DNA of 42,439 nucleotides from a virus: IMG/VR virus record IMGVR_UViG_3300025132_000090, positions 1 to 42,439 of that record. One strand, 5' to 3'. The position numbers and the translations under genes are program-made. The notes under the pieces are model-generated. The model did no database searches, was not told where the DNA came from, and saw only the letters and a list, made by a program, of their open reading frames with translations. This document shows positions 34,643 through 41,921 of this stretch, in pieces (positions within the stretch are counted from its first letter, which is position 1; each line of letters starts with the position of its first letter).

Positions 34643-35331
34643 TGGTCGCCACTCCCCATAAGACGGACAAAGGGGTGATGTCTCGCGCCTTCGTCCCATG
34701 TCTGCCGACCGCTCCAATACGGGCGCAAAAGACCATCAGCGTATTCCACCGGCTTATGCGCTTCGGCCATTGTTTTGAAGCGGAACAATTGGTCTATTTC
34801 GTCAGGCGTCATGTCCTTCGTCATGGGCATATCGCTTATCATATCACGAAGCCACTCGGATTGGTCTTGGTGGGCGTGTTGTGCGTTGATTGCATCCCGA
34901 ACTTCTTCCTGCGAAAGAGCGCGAATCCGTGAAATGGGGATTGGGTATCGGGTGCGGCGTTGGTCGTATTCCGCCTTGTAGCCTGAAGGCTCCGAAATAT
35001 GCGCGTCTTCATCGAGGATTTCAAGAACGGGTTCGTCATCCGAGGCGTAGTATTCTCCGGCCCGTGCGATTGCCCCAATCCTCCCGCCGATGTGTCGGGC
35101 GGACATTGGGGATTTGTCGCCGTATGCAAAGGACCAATCCCCGTCAAACAGGCGACTGACTTCTTCATCGCTACCGAACATCTCAACCAATTGTTCAGGG
35201 TTATAATTCCAGATGTCGGGAGCCTCGTCCGTGGGCATAAGGTAGCCGTCCCGCTGAATGCCTTCCCAATCCCCCGTCCCGTGGTATAGGGGCATCTTCA
35301 AGATCGCCCAACCGGCGTCGAAGGCGGTCAT
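34639..35331 (-). CDS. Tagged ADP-ribosyltransferase-like protein
   Basis: The product is 230 residues starting MTAFDAGWAILKMP, with LYHGT (15-19) directly after the shared peptide, then a helix and GYLMP, in the manner of ADP-ribosyltransferases. ARHIGGRIGAIARAGEYYAS is a later helix-strand unit, and EPVLEILDED continues the strand order. The second half is a polar extension with several Asp/Glu-rich helices. It overlaps both neighbours by four bases (ATGA). Confidence 0.77.
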   Translation of the reverse strand: MTAFDAGWAILKMPLYHGTGDWEGIQRDGYLMPTDEAPDIWNYNPEQLVEMFGSDEEVSRLFDGDWSFAYGDKSPMSARHIGGRIGAIARAGEYYASDDEPVLEILDEDAHISEPSGYKAEYDQRRTRYPIPISRIRALSQEEVRDAINAQHAHQDQSEWLRDMISDMPMTKDMTPDEIDQLFRFKTMAEAHKPVEYADGLLRPYWSGRQTWDEGARHHPFVRLMGSGDQ

Positions 35332-35921
35332 CGCTCATCCCCCCAATCTTCGATGAGGGGGTCGGGAAGGAGTCGTCCCCTCTCATACCGAATCCTCCTC
35401 CCGTCGTAGAGAACAGGGATGACCTCTTCAAGGTGACGGGGTGCGATGGGACGGACCGAAATCATGGACCGATAGCCAACCCCGGGCTCAAAGTCGGGGT
35501 CAACCCATGATTTCCCGGGTGGTGCGATGCGTGAACCAATTATGCTCATCGGCGTGTTGGAATGGTATTTGTCGGCAAAAAATTGAGCCATCAGCAACGG
35601 ATCGAGGGATGGCTCATACCAATTCTCATCCCACCCTCGTCTCAGCGCTGCGCGGTTGCCTTTGTTGTGACGAAGCGTGTAAATGGCCGAATCGTGTTCC
35701 CACGGCACATCTTCTCCCGCGATGATTTGTTCAATCGAACGGGTCTCACTCGGACGTGCGTAGTGCGGCAACATGGGTCGGGGCACTATCCCCTCACTCA
35801 GAATCTCATCCATCGCACTGGTGGGCACCGCCCGGTAGGCGCGGAACGGACTTTTGACTCCGTGTCCCGGAGCGACCTCCTCGGCCTTCAAGACCGACCA
35901 CGCGGCGTCGAACGCGCTCAT
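35328..35921 (-). CDS. Tagged ADP-ribosyltransferase-like protein
   Basis: The product is 197 residues starting MSAFDAAWSVLKAEE. FRAYRAV (26-32), ILSEGIVPRP (40-49) and later AIYTLRHNKGNRAALRR and MISVRPIAPRHLEEVIPV match the strand-helix order of this fold, with Arg in place of His in the first strand. It ends DWGDER, the same last residues as the next gene, because these codons hold the ribosome site for the following start. Overlaps are ATGA on both sides. Confidence 0.73.
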   Translation of the reverse strand: MSAFDAAWSVLKAEEVAPGHGVKSPFRAYRAVPTSAMDEILSEGIVPRPMLPHYARPSETRSIEQIIAGEDVPWEHDSAIYTLRHNKGNRAALRRGWDENWYEPSLDPLLMAQFFADKYHSNTPMSIIGSRIAPPGKSWVDPDFEPGVGYRSMISVRPIAPRHLEEVIPVLYDGRRIRYERGRLLPDPLIEDWGDER

Positions 35922-36382
35922 CGCTCATCCCCCCACGGCCAAAACCCTTCCCTGCCGTATCGGCGCATCTCCTTCCTTTCTCCACCCCTATGCACCATCA
36001 CAGGGAACTCAACATCACCATGACCGGCTTCCAATAAGGCCGTCATTCGATGCCTCCCTTCGTGTTCAAGGTGCAAATCATTCTCGTCAAGGTGAATAAA
36101 CGGCATACCCCATTCTTGAGTCTCGCCGTCAGCCAACATCCTAAGCGAACGAGGATAGAAATCACCACCGGGCAATTCGGAAAGAGGCTTCGGGGTGTCG
36201 GAAATATCAGGAGTCATGGCAAGGAATTGTCTTGGCGTCATCAATTCAATGGTCCCTGTTTCATTCGGGATAAAACCCCTAACGGCGAAAGCGTCGGGGC
36301 CTGTGTTGAAGGAAAGACTATCCTGTGCCGTGTTGTAGGAAGGCATCTTCAGGACCTCCCAACCCGCGTCGAAGGCCGTCAC
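35918..36382 (-). CDS. Tagged protein with a ParB-like EGRHR motif
   Basis: The product is 154 residues from GTG 36382, which begins MTAFDAGWEVLKMP and overlaps the upstream stop as GTGA, with GGGGTGG upstream; the frame is open to 36391. Residues 96-120 (HLDENDLHLEHEGRHRMTALLEAG) contain the (D/E)GRHR-x(3)-L motif of the ParB/sulfiredoxin-like nucleotide-binding fold found in many phage proteins, where it can have nuclease, phosphatase or nucleotidyl activity. The rest is not recognised. Confidence 0.76.
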   Translation of the reverse strand: MTAFDAGWEVLKMPSYNTAQDSLSFNTGPDAFAVRGFIPNETGTIELMTPRQFLAMTPDISDTPKPLSELPGGDFYPRSLRMLADGETQEWGMPFIHLDENDLHLEHEGRHRMTALLEAGHGDVEFPVMVHRGGERKEMRRYGREGFWPWGDER

Positions 36383-37494
36383 CAATTCCACCCCTGCACT
36401 CTCTGCCCTCGCGCCGTTTCATCGGTGATTTCCTTTACACGTTGAATGTTGTCAATCCACGCGCCTACTTGCTCGGGTTGAAGTGGTTCAAACGCACCGC
36501 TTCTCATCGGGTGGTAGTCTTCCCACCAATTATCAGTCGTTGGTGGCAAAAGAACGCTTCCCTCCGTGGCTTCGCGCCCTTGAAGGACCCCTCTATCGGG
36601 TGAATTGATAGGGACGACGGCATCGTGCCCATATTCTCCTAACAGGATGTTCATTGGCGATAGGCCCCCGGTGTCCTGCATTCTTTCACCGAGGACCCGC
36701 AATACGTCGGGATCGTTTGTCCAATTATATTCCTCATCGTCGTGTTGACCGTAATCCTCACCCATGACCCGCCGAACCAATGGGGTTTGGCCCAAGTAAT
36801 CGAACAAACGGTTGTCTTGAAGCATGGTCCCACCTAACGGCACAGGTGTTGAATCATAATTCAACAGGTCTTCCATATTTCGCCAATAATCCCCGTATTC
36901 ACGGTCATAAGCCGAAGCCATCAAATCCACCTCGTCCTCAAACGTCTTCGGCAAGCCGTAAAGCGCGGGTCGTGTATTTCTCGTCCCACTACGGTAGGTC
37001 TGTCTCGGCGTCTGTGCCTGCTTGACTCCTTCAATGGGCGGCATCGACGCTCCTTCACGGTGTCGCGGATGCGGTCTTGACCAATGACCATGCTCACTCG
37101 GTTCAACCAACACGTTTTCCAACAACATACGCGACATGTCACGCATCCTCGGTGTGGTAGCGATCGGATTGTTTGGTGGCGGGATATAGACCCTCGACAT
37201 TGAATCAGGGTTCGCTTCGACTTGCCTCATCAGTTCTTCCAAATCGCTACCCATATTGTGGCTCCAAAGGGGGTCGAAAGGCCCACCGTGGTAATACGTC
37301 CCGCTTACGCCTGTTCCCGAACCACGGTCCGTCCTGAACTCGTGGGTGCTGCGCATAGGGTTGAGGTTGCGGCTTCCCGAAATTATCGGAACCAATTCGG
37401 TGACGGCGGGTGCATCAGGCGCAAAACCGTGCATACGGAAGCCTTCGCCCCATGCTTTGATGAGCGACCACGCTTGTCCGAAAGCGCCGTTCAC
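36379..37494 (-). CDS. Tagged large protein, possibly ADP-ribosyltransferase-related
   Basis: The product is 371 residues from GTG 37494 (GTGA overlap), starting MNGAFGQAWSLIKAWGEG. It is the largest cassette member. TYYHGG (66-71) could be the first strand of an ADP-ribosyltransferase fold, and GEYGHDAVVPIN near residue 292 resembles the late glycine-rich strand in such enzymes, but the blocks between are not convincing. The middle is polar with many Asp, Arg and Pro. I call it unknown with a possible link to that fold. Confidence 0.7.
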   Translation of the reverse strand: MNGAFGQAWSLIKAWGEGFRMHGFAPDAPAVTELVPIISGSRNLNPMRSTHEFRTDRGSGTGVSGTYYHGGPFDPLWSHNMGSDLEELMRQVEANPDSMSRVYIPPPNNPIATTPRMRDMSRMLLENVLVEPSEHGHWSRPHPRHREGASMPPIEGVKQAQTPRQTYRSGTRNTRPALYGLPKTFEDEVDLMASAYDREYGDYWRNMEDLLNYDSTPVPLGGTMLQDNRLFDYLGQTPLVRRVMGEDYGQHDDEEYNWTNDPDVLRVLGERMQDTGGLSPMNILLGEYGHDAVVPINSPDRGVLQGREATEGSVLLPPTTDNWWEDYHPMRSGAFEPLQPEQVGAWIDNIQRVKEITDETARGQRVQGWNW

Positions 37495-38096
37495 AACGGT
37501 AGCCCCCGTTCTTCTTCCAATTTGGGGTCGTTAGGCACTGGTGGGCGGTCTTCCTCAATGACCGGCCAATAGGTGCCTTCGGGAAAATCAGGCATACCAT
37601 AAGGGCCTGTTGGGAATTGGATATTCGATGGGACTCCGGTTTCCTTTTCCCAAAAGTCAGCACCCGCTTGACTCTGCAAGTAGCCCGGTCCAAGCCTTCT
37701 GAACATACCAAGAGCCTTCCTATTTGCGAGAATGGACGCTAAGTCGTAAATGGCGGTCATGTAGCCCCGCTTTCTGTATTGCGGCCATGTGGAAGAGCCA
37801 CCCGAAGCATAGGTCCTTGGTGATTCGTTAAACGAAGCAGAATCATGGTTGAAGGTTGCTTGAGCACGCTCAAGTTCCTTTTGTCCATACGGTCCGGTGC
37901 CTCGGATGTTGACATGCACGTTTTCCCCGATAACCTCAGCCGTCATGGGATGCTCTTCGCCCGTCACCGGATCTAAGAAGCGGGCCACCGGCTTGATTTG
38001 TTTTCTCGACGAACTCCACTTGACGTTTTGCGGCTTGATGGAGTCCACCATGAGGGGGGCCTTCAAGACCAACCACGCCGACTCAAACGCACTCAT
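37491..38096 (-). CDS. Tagged GNAT acetyltransferase-like protein
   Basis: The product is 201 residues from ATG 38096 (ATGA overlap, GGTGGGG upstream). It starts MSAFESAWLVLKAPLMVDSI and shares with its neighbour at 38093-38683 and the gene at 40054-40614 the next block, KPVARFLDPVTGEEHPM, so these are paralogues. Residues 107-130 (YRKRGYMTAIYDLASILANRK) are the acetyl-CoA binding motif of the GNAT fold, with R-x-x-G-x-x-T. Substrate unknown. Confidence 0.8.
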   Translation of the reverse strand: MSAFESAWLVLKAPLMVDSIKPQNVKWSSSRKQIKPVARFLDPVTGEEHPMTAEVIGENVHVNIRGTGPYGQKELERAQATFNHDSASFNESPRTYASGGSSTWPQYRKRGYMTAIYDLASILANRKALGMFRRLGPGYLQSQAGADFWEKETGVPSNIQFPTGPYGMPDFPEGTYWPVIEEDRPPVPNDPKLEEERGLPL

Positions 38097-38683
38097 CGAT
38101 TCCCCACCATGTGCGTTCCCCATTCGGCATATTCGGGGTATCGTGTGTAGTTCGGCAATTGCTGCTCCTTACCCTCATAGCCCGCGCCTCTCCAAAAGGC
38201 GCGACCCTCATCTGTTTGCTCAAATGAGGGACGGAGACGGAGATTATGGCGCTCAGCGTAGAGGGCCATCAGGTCGTAGAGCGCGGACGCATAGCCTCGG
38301 CGTCGATACCTCTCATCGGTATCGGTCCCCCGCGAGACAAAATCTCCTTCCCATTCAAGGTAAGGCTCAAGTTCTGAAGACACGCTATTGGTGTTTAAGG
38401 GAGTGTTTCGGATGAAGTTCTCGTAGTCCAAGTCAATCCGATCAAAATTGGCCTGCGAACGATGGCTGATATCATACGGTAGATCCTGCCCCGGAGGTTC
38501 CTTGTGTTCGATAGTCGCATCGACTTCATGGTAGAAGGGACGGATTCTCATGTCCAGTTCTTCCTCAGTAATCGGATCGAGGAAGGTAGCCACTGGCCGC
38601 TTCGTTCCCACGTTTGACCAGTCGATGGTATCGGGCAACAGGGGGGCCTTCAGGACTGACCACGCGGTGTCGAAAGCCGTCAT
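38093..38683 (-). CDS. Tagged GNAT acetyltransferase-like protein
   Basis: The product is 196 residues starting MTAFDTAWSVLKAPLLPDTI, with AGGTGGCGA before ATG 38683. RPVATFLDPITEEELDM (29-45) is the block shared with the paralogues. Residues 125-148 (RYRRRGYASALYDLMALYAE) form the GNAT acetyl-CoA loop and helix, and SFEQTDEGRAFWRGAGY continues as in the gene at 40054. The gap to the upstream gene is 11 bases, one of the few non-overlapping joints in the cassette. Confidence 0.8.
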   Translation of the reverse strand: MTAFDTAWSVLKAPLLPDTIDWSNVGTKRPVATFLDPITEEELDMRIRPFYHEVDATIEHKEPPGQDLPYDISHRSQANFDRIDLDYENFIRNTPLNTNSVSSELEPYLEWEGDFVSRGTDTDERYRRRGYASALYDLMALYAERHNLRLRPSFEQTDEGRAFWRGAGYEGKEQQLPNYTRYPEYAEWGTHMVGNR

Positions 38684-38694
38684 TAGTCGCCACC

Positions 38695-39201
38695 TCAGAA
38701 CTCAACTGGCGTTTCAAAGCCACGCCTTTCCTGCTCCGCCCGCCACATTTCATCCCATTCTTCGGATGTCATGCCGGGTCGGCCACGCAAAGCGACGGTA
38801 ATATGCTCAGGCTTCACCGTCTCTTGGGTGCGGAGCCATTCATGGTCCTCGTCCATGGTCCAATCCCGCGTCCACTCGTGAGGGTTTCTGTCGGGGATTT
38901 CAAGGATGATAGGGGCTACGTCGGGCTTCCAACCCCGACCATAACGACCATCTTGGCTTGCTAAACCCCATCCGGCATATTTTCCCGGTTCCGAAAGGTC
39001 ATTCACGGCAGTGTAAAGCCACGTCCCACCGTCTTCGTCTTCATCAATGACCCCTTCTTGGACGAGAGCGTCCCATTCTCCCCACGGCAATTCGGAACGG
39101 GGTTCAAGTCCTCCCTGCATGATGCTTTCCAACTTGTCTTCCGTTGTTCCGTGGAACAGGGGCATTTTGAGCAAGGCCCAAGCGGTGTCGAAGGCGGTCA
39201 T
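38695..39201 (-). CDS. Tagged ADP-ribosyltransferase-like protein
   Basis: The product is 168 residues from ATG 39201 (ATGA overlap; the five extra codons upstream are not needed). It starts MTAFDTAWALLKMP, then LFHGT (15-19) and SIMQGGLEPRSE (26-37), the classic opening of the ADP-ribosyltransferase fold, followed by WLYTAVNDLSEPGKYAGWG with the second-block serine/threonine and helix, and PIILEIPD as a later strand. This is one of the clearest members of the group. Confidence 0.8.
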   Translation of the reverse strand: MTAFDTAWALLKMPLFHGTTEDKLESIMQGGLEPRSELPWGEWDALVQEGVIDEDEDGGTWLYTAVNDLSEPGKYAGWGLASQDGRYGRGWKPDVAPIILEIPDRNPHEWTRDWTMDEDHEWLRTQETVKPEHITVALRGRPGMTSEEWDEMWRAEQERRGFETPVEF

Positions 39202-39752
39202 TGTTCGCCCTCCCAATTTGGATTGCCCGATTCTTCAAGATGTGAAGGAATGTGCCTAAGCCATTCCGGGGGAATCAACGTGTTTTTCTCTTCAGGGTTT
39301 CGTGCGAGGTTATAATCGCCCTCCAAAAAATCCAATCGGTCCTCGTTCTGATTCCAAACCCTTCTTGTGTGCATTCCGAAATCATCTTCTTCTGGGAAAT
39401 CATACCACCAATTCTCATCGGGTGGGACCGTTATTTCAATCACTGCCGGAGTCTTGCTTCCCGCTCCCGTCAAACCCGCATTATACCAATTCCACACATC
39501 TTCGGGATAAGGGGAGCCATATACGCCGTCCCTTTTCTTCCCACCCACGCCGAACTCATGTGTTCCAGACCATGCCCCTGTGCCTTTCAATCCTTCACGA
39601 AGGATTTGTTCGACTAAATCCGCACTCGTCATATGATAAAGCGTAAAGGGCTCCCCCGGAACTGCAATAGCCCCGGAAGGCCACTTCTCTAAATCATCGT
39701 CTTGAGTATAGGGCATCTTGAGGACCGACCAAGCGTGGGCGAAGGCGGTCAT
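39198..39752 (-). CDS. Tagged ADP-ribosyltransferase-like protein
   Basis: The product is 184 residues starting MTAFAHAWSVLKMPYTQ. LYHMT (38-42), EQILREGLKGTG (48-59), VYGSPYPEDVWNWYNAG and PAVIEITVP follow the order of the ADP-ribosyltransferase fold, with a H-x-T first strand and a long linker after the shared peptide. It ends NWEGEQ; these codons contain the ribosome site of the next gene. Both ends overlap neighbours as ATGA. Confidence 0.78.
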   Translation of the reverse strand: MTAFAHAWSVLKMPYTQDDDLEKWPSGAIAVPGEPFTLYHMTSADLVEQILREGLKGTGAWSGTHEFGVGGKKRDGVYGSPYPEDVWNWYNAGLTGAGSKTPAVIEITVPPDENWWYDFPEEDDFGMHTRRVWNQNEDRLDFLEGDYNLARNPEEKNTLIPPEWLRHIPSHLEESGNPNWEGEQ

Positions 39753-40057
39753 TGTTCTCCCTCCGCTTGCTGCCGCTCTTCCTCAAGCCTTTCCGCTTCA
39801 CCCAACGGATCGGGGTGGTGTTTGTATGGTGCGTTTTCATGCCAGACGCGGTTGGCGAAAGGCCGCGGGTAAAACGGCTGCTTTCTCGCATTGATGATGC
39901 GGACGGGTGAATAGCCGCAAAAGTGGCAACGACTGATATTCGGAGGCCCCTGAAAACGGCTCCTAAACTTACGCCAACGGTAGCGGCAATTTGGACAATA
40001 CACCTGATATTCGTCCCCGCCTTTCAAGAGGTTCCAAGTGCGGTCGAAAGCGGTCAT
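39749..40057 (-). CDS. Tagged zinc-ribbon protein
   Basis: The product is 102 residues from ATG 40057, with GGAGG eight bases upstream and ATGA overlap. It starts MTAFDRTWNLLKGG. C21-x2-C24 and C44-x2-C47, with basic residues between, make a zinc ribbon like those of nucleic-acid or RNA-polymerase-binding proteins. The C-terminus is charged and helical. Same plan as the 67-residue gene at 19629-19832. If delivered into the host it could act on transcription; that is speculation. Confidence 0.78.
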   Translation of the reverse strand: MTAFDRTWNLLKGGDEYQVYCPNCRYRWRKFRSRFQGPPNISRCHFCGYSPVRIINARKQPFYPRPFANRVWHENAPYKHHPDPLGEAERLEEERQQAEGEQ

Positions 40058-40614
40058 ACCGTTGGCCTCCAATGGAAATCATCGGGCCAATCGGTCATGC
40101 GCATCTCCTGACTGTCGATTGATGGCTCCAACTCATATTGTTCGTGTGGGGGTATTTGGTTGTAGATTTGTTGTTCCCAAAGCGCCCGTCCTTCTTCGGT
40201 CTGATCTCTACTCGGCCTCACGACCTTCCCCTGACTTGCCCTGTAATATGCGGCTAAATCGTAGAGCGAAGTGCCATAGCCTCTTCGGACATACGGCCAA
40301 TAGACGTTTGGATTTTGCATACCTCGTTCGTAAAGCAACGCCTCTGCTAACGAATGGCCGCGTTTCTCCGCCTCAGTCTCTAACGGGTAGTTTGGGTCGG
40401 GTTCCCACAAATGTTTGCCCCTATCGCCCATTCCAATAACAACCGGAGAAGGCGAAGCAAATGTGTTAATCCACATTGGGATGCGCTCGTTTCTTTCGGG
40501 ATCGTCAAAGAAGGCAACCGGGTTCGTTTTGCTATTTACGTTGTCGAAATTGATTGAATCAACGTCCAAGGGTGCTTTCAAAATGGACCAAGCATCCTCA
40601 AATGCTCGGCCCAT
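40054..40614 (-). CDS. Tagged GNAT acetyltransferase-like protein
   Basis: The product is 186 residues from ATG 40614, starting MGRAFEDAWSILKAPLDVDS; an in-frame GTG at 40626 is less likely. NPVAFFDDPERNERIPM (31-47) is the block shared with the paralogues at 37491 and 38093, and residues 108-130 (YVRRGYGTSLYDLAAYYRAS) are the GNAT acetyl-CoA motif. No ribosome site is visible, but a T-run (CGTTTTTCT on the minus strand) lies about 28 bases upstream, so a second leaderless promoter here is possible. Confidence 0.79.
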   Translation of the reverse strand: MGRAFEDAWSILKAPLDVDSINFDNVNSKTNPVAFFDDPERNERIPMWINTFASPSPVVIGMGDRGKHLWEPDPNYPLETEAEKRGHSLAEALLYERGMQNPNVYWPYVRRGYGTSLYDLAAYYRASQGKVVRPSRDQTEEGRALWEQQIYNQIPPHEQYELEPSIDSQEMRMTDWPDDFHWRPTV

Positions 40615-40652
40615 GTAATTCCGCACGAAGCACGGAGAGAAAAACGTGGCGG

Positions 40653-41129
40653 TCAGTAAGCGCGGTCCTGCTCTTCGTCGTGTTCAAGTGCTTCCAAGAG
40701 GGCTTGAGGGGTGCCTTCCGGGGCAGGGAGGCGCACGGCGTGCGGTCGCGCCATTCGACCAACCGACCCCACTCGTTCGGCGTTCTGCGAATGGAAGCCG
40801 TCCCCTCCGAATTTAATTGAAGGCTTTGCGCGGAAATCCTCGACACCTGCATACCCACCCCACGCGGGACCACGGAGGTCCTTTCTTGCGGTTTGCATGG
40901 CGTCACGCAAACCCCGCGGACCATGGACACGTTTTTGTGCTCCTGCCTTTGCCCGTGCCAACCGAGAGTAAATGTAGGCTTGAGGGTCAATGGTCCCGAG
41001 GTTTATCGTGTTTGAATATCCTTGGTCAAACCTTGCGTCAGGGTGAACTTCATCCTGCAACTCATTAAACGCTTGACGGTTCGGGTTGCTTTTCACAAAC
41101 GACCAAGCAGATTCAAACGCACTCATCAT
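40653..41129 (-). CDS. Tagged protein of unknown function
   Basis: The product is 158 residues starting MMSAFESAWSFVKSNPN, with GGTGATG before the two possible ATG codons (41129, 41126). After the shared peptide the sequence is basic in the middle (RLARAKAGAQKRVHGPRG) and Gly-rich, then acidic at the C-terminus. No domain was recognised. It lies between clear cassette members and has the same ribosome site and peptide, so it is surely part of the set. Confidence 0.74.
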   Translation of the reverse strand: MMSAFESAWSFVKSNPNRQAFNELQDEVHPDARFDQGYSNTINLGTIDPQAYIYSRLARAKAGAQKRVHGPRGLRDAMQTARKDLRGPAWGGYAGVEDFRAKPSIKFGGDGFHSQNAERVGSVGRMARPHAVRLPAPEGTPQALLEALEHDEEQDRAY

Positions 41130-41130
41130 T

Positions 41131-41346
41131 TCACATCACCTGATCTTCAATCGTCTTTCGTGCCCAACTGTGTGCCTGCCGGTAAGTCGAGAAATCGTCT
41201 TCGGAAATCGTGCCCCATTCAAAGTGAATCAGACATTCTAGATCGTCGTATTCGGTGAGGGCAATTTCGTAATTGACACCGTAATGCGTGCCGAACGGCG
41301 AATCGTCGCCTTTGACGACGGGCCATGCCGCTTTGAACGCGCTCAT
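41131..41346 (-). CDS. Small tagged protein of unknown function
   Basis: The product is 71 residues starting MSAFKAAWPVVKGDDSP. The remaining 55 residues look like one small alpha/beta domain (YEIALTEYDDLECLIHFEWG, then a C-terminal helix RQAHSWARKTIEDQ). It overlaps the upstream gene by four bases. No family was recognised. Its size makes it one of the simplest carriers of the shared peptide. Confidence 0.75.
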   Translation of the reverse strand: MSAFKAAWPVVKGDDSPFGTHYGVNYEIALTEYDDLECLIHFEWGTISEDDFSTYRQAHSWARKTIEDQVM

Positions 41347-41789
41347 GACATCCGCGACCTATCATACGGATAAAAAGTTGACTCGCCAGTGCGCGTGTTG
41401 ATATAGCAACTCCTACACGAACTCGACATAGAACCCATTTCGTCAATGTGATAGACCATATCCTTCGTGTTTCTATAACCATCACACACACTGCAAGTGT
41501 CCGTCATCCCCACCGCCCCGTTATTTTCATAATCGCATGTGCGGCAATAGCACGGTTTGTTCTCCGAGCGGTTTTCTTCAAACTCCCTTGCTGCTTCTTC
41601 GGGGGTGGATGCCGGAGCGCGGTTCGGGCGGGGAATGTCTGCATTCGGACCCCGTGCCCTGCATTCTTGCCGATCCATCTCTACCTCTTCATCACTCATC
41701 ACGTTGTTAGGGTCGAAGGGTGATAGGTCGAGGGGCAAGCCCGACGACTTACGGACGACGTTCCATGCCCCAAGGAACGCGCGGCTCAT
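41343..41789 (-). CDS. Tagged zinc-cluster protein, first gene of the cassette
   Basis: The product is 148 residues from ATG 41789, starting MSRAFLGAWNVVRKSSG; the final Lys of the shared peptide is shifted to R-K. Seven cysteines in CxC and CxxC pairs (C80, C82, C85, C99, C102, C125, C128) should bind one or two zinc ions. A longer frame to 41840 has no better start. It has no clear ribosome site, and a T-rich TATA-like element lies about 27 bases before the ATG, consistent with a leaderless first gene of the transcript. Confidence 0.74.
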   Translation of the reverse strand: MSRAFLGAWNVVRKSSGLPLDLSPFDPNNVMSDEEVEMDRQECRARGPNADIPRPNRAPASTPEEAAREFEENRSENKPCYCRTCDYENNGAVGMTDTCSVCDGYRNTKDMVYHIDEMGSMSSSCRSCYINTRTGESTFYPYDRSRMS

Positions 41790-41810
41790 GGGATAGGCAG
41801 GTGCCCCGCC

Positions 41811-41820
41811 TTCAAAAAAA
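41811..41820 (-). promoter_or_regulatory. TATA-like box for the tagged cassette
   Basis: On the minus strand this reads TTTTTTTGAA, centred about 27 bases before ATG 41789. It is the only AT-rich element at the right distance upstream of the 16-gene run. It is less like the archaeal consensus than the boxes at 3274 and 31108, so the call is tentative. Confidence 0.4.
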
Positions 41821-41846
41821 GTCCGGTGGAAATGGAACAAAGGACG

Positions 41847-41871
41847 GGACTCCTAACACCCCTGTGAGTCC
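41847..41871. repeat. Short inverted repeat GGACTC...GAGTCC
   Basis: GGACTC at 41847-41852 and GAGTCC at 41866-41871 can pair around a loop of 13 bases. CTCCTAACA and GTCCTAACA within it are also near-direct repeats. It lies just upstream of the cassette promoter and could be a regulator site or part of the terminator region that follows. Confidence 0.4.
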
Positions 41872-41921
41872 TAACAAAAAAAGTCTCAAATTTTTTCCGA
41901 GTAGCGTCTGTGGTGAGGGAG

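Noticed and set aside
32714-41789. Reading the repeated gene starts as a CRISPR-like or simple DNA repeat array
   Set aside because: Similarity is at the start of open frames, spacing equals gene lengths, and differences fall in third positions, so the conservation is of protein and ribosome site.
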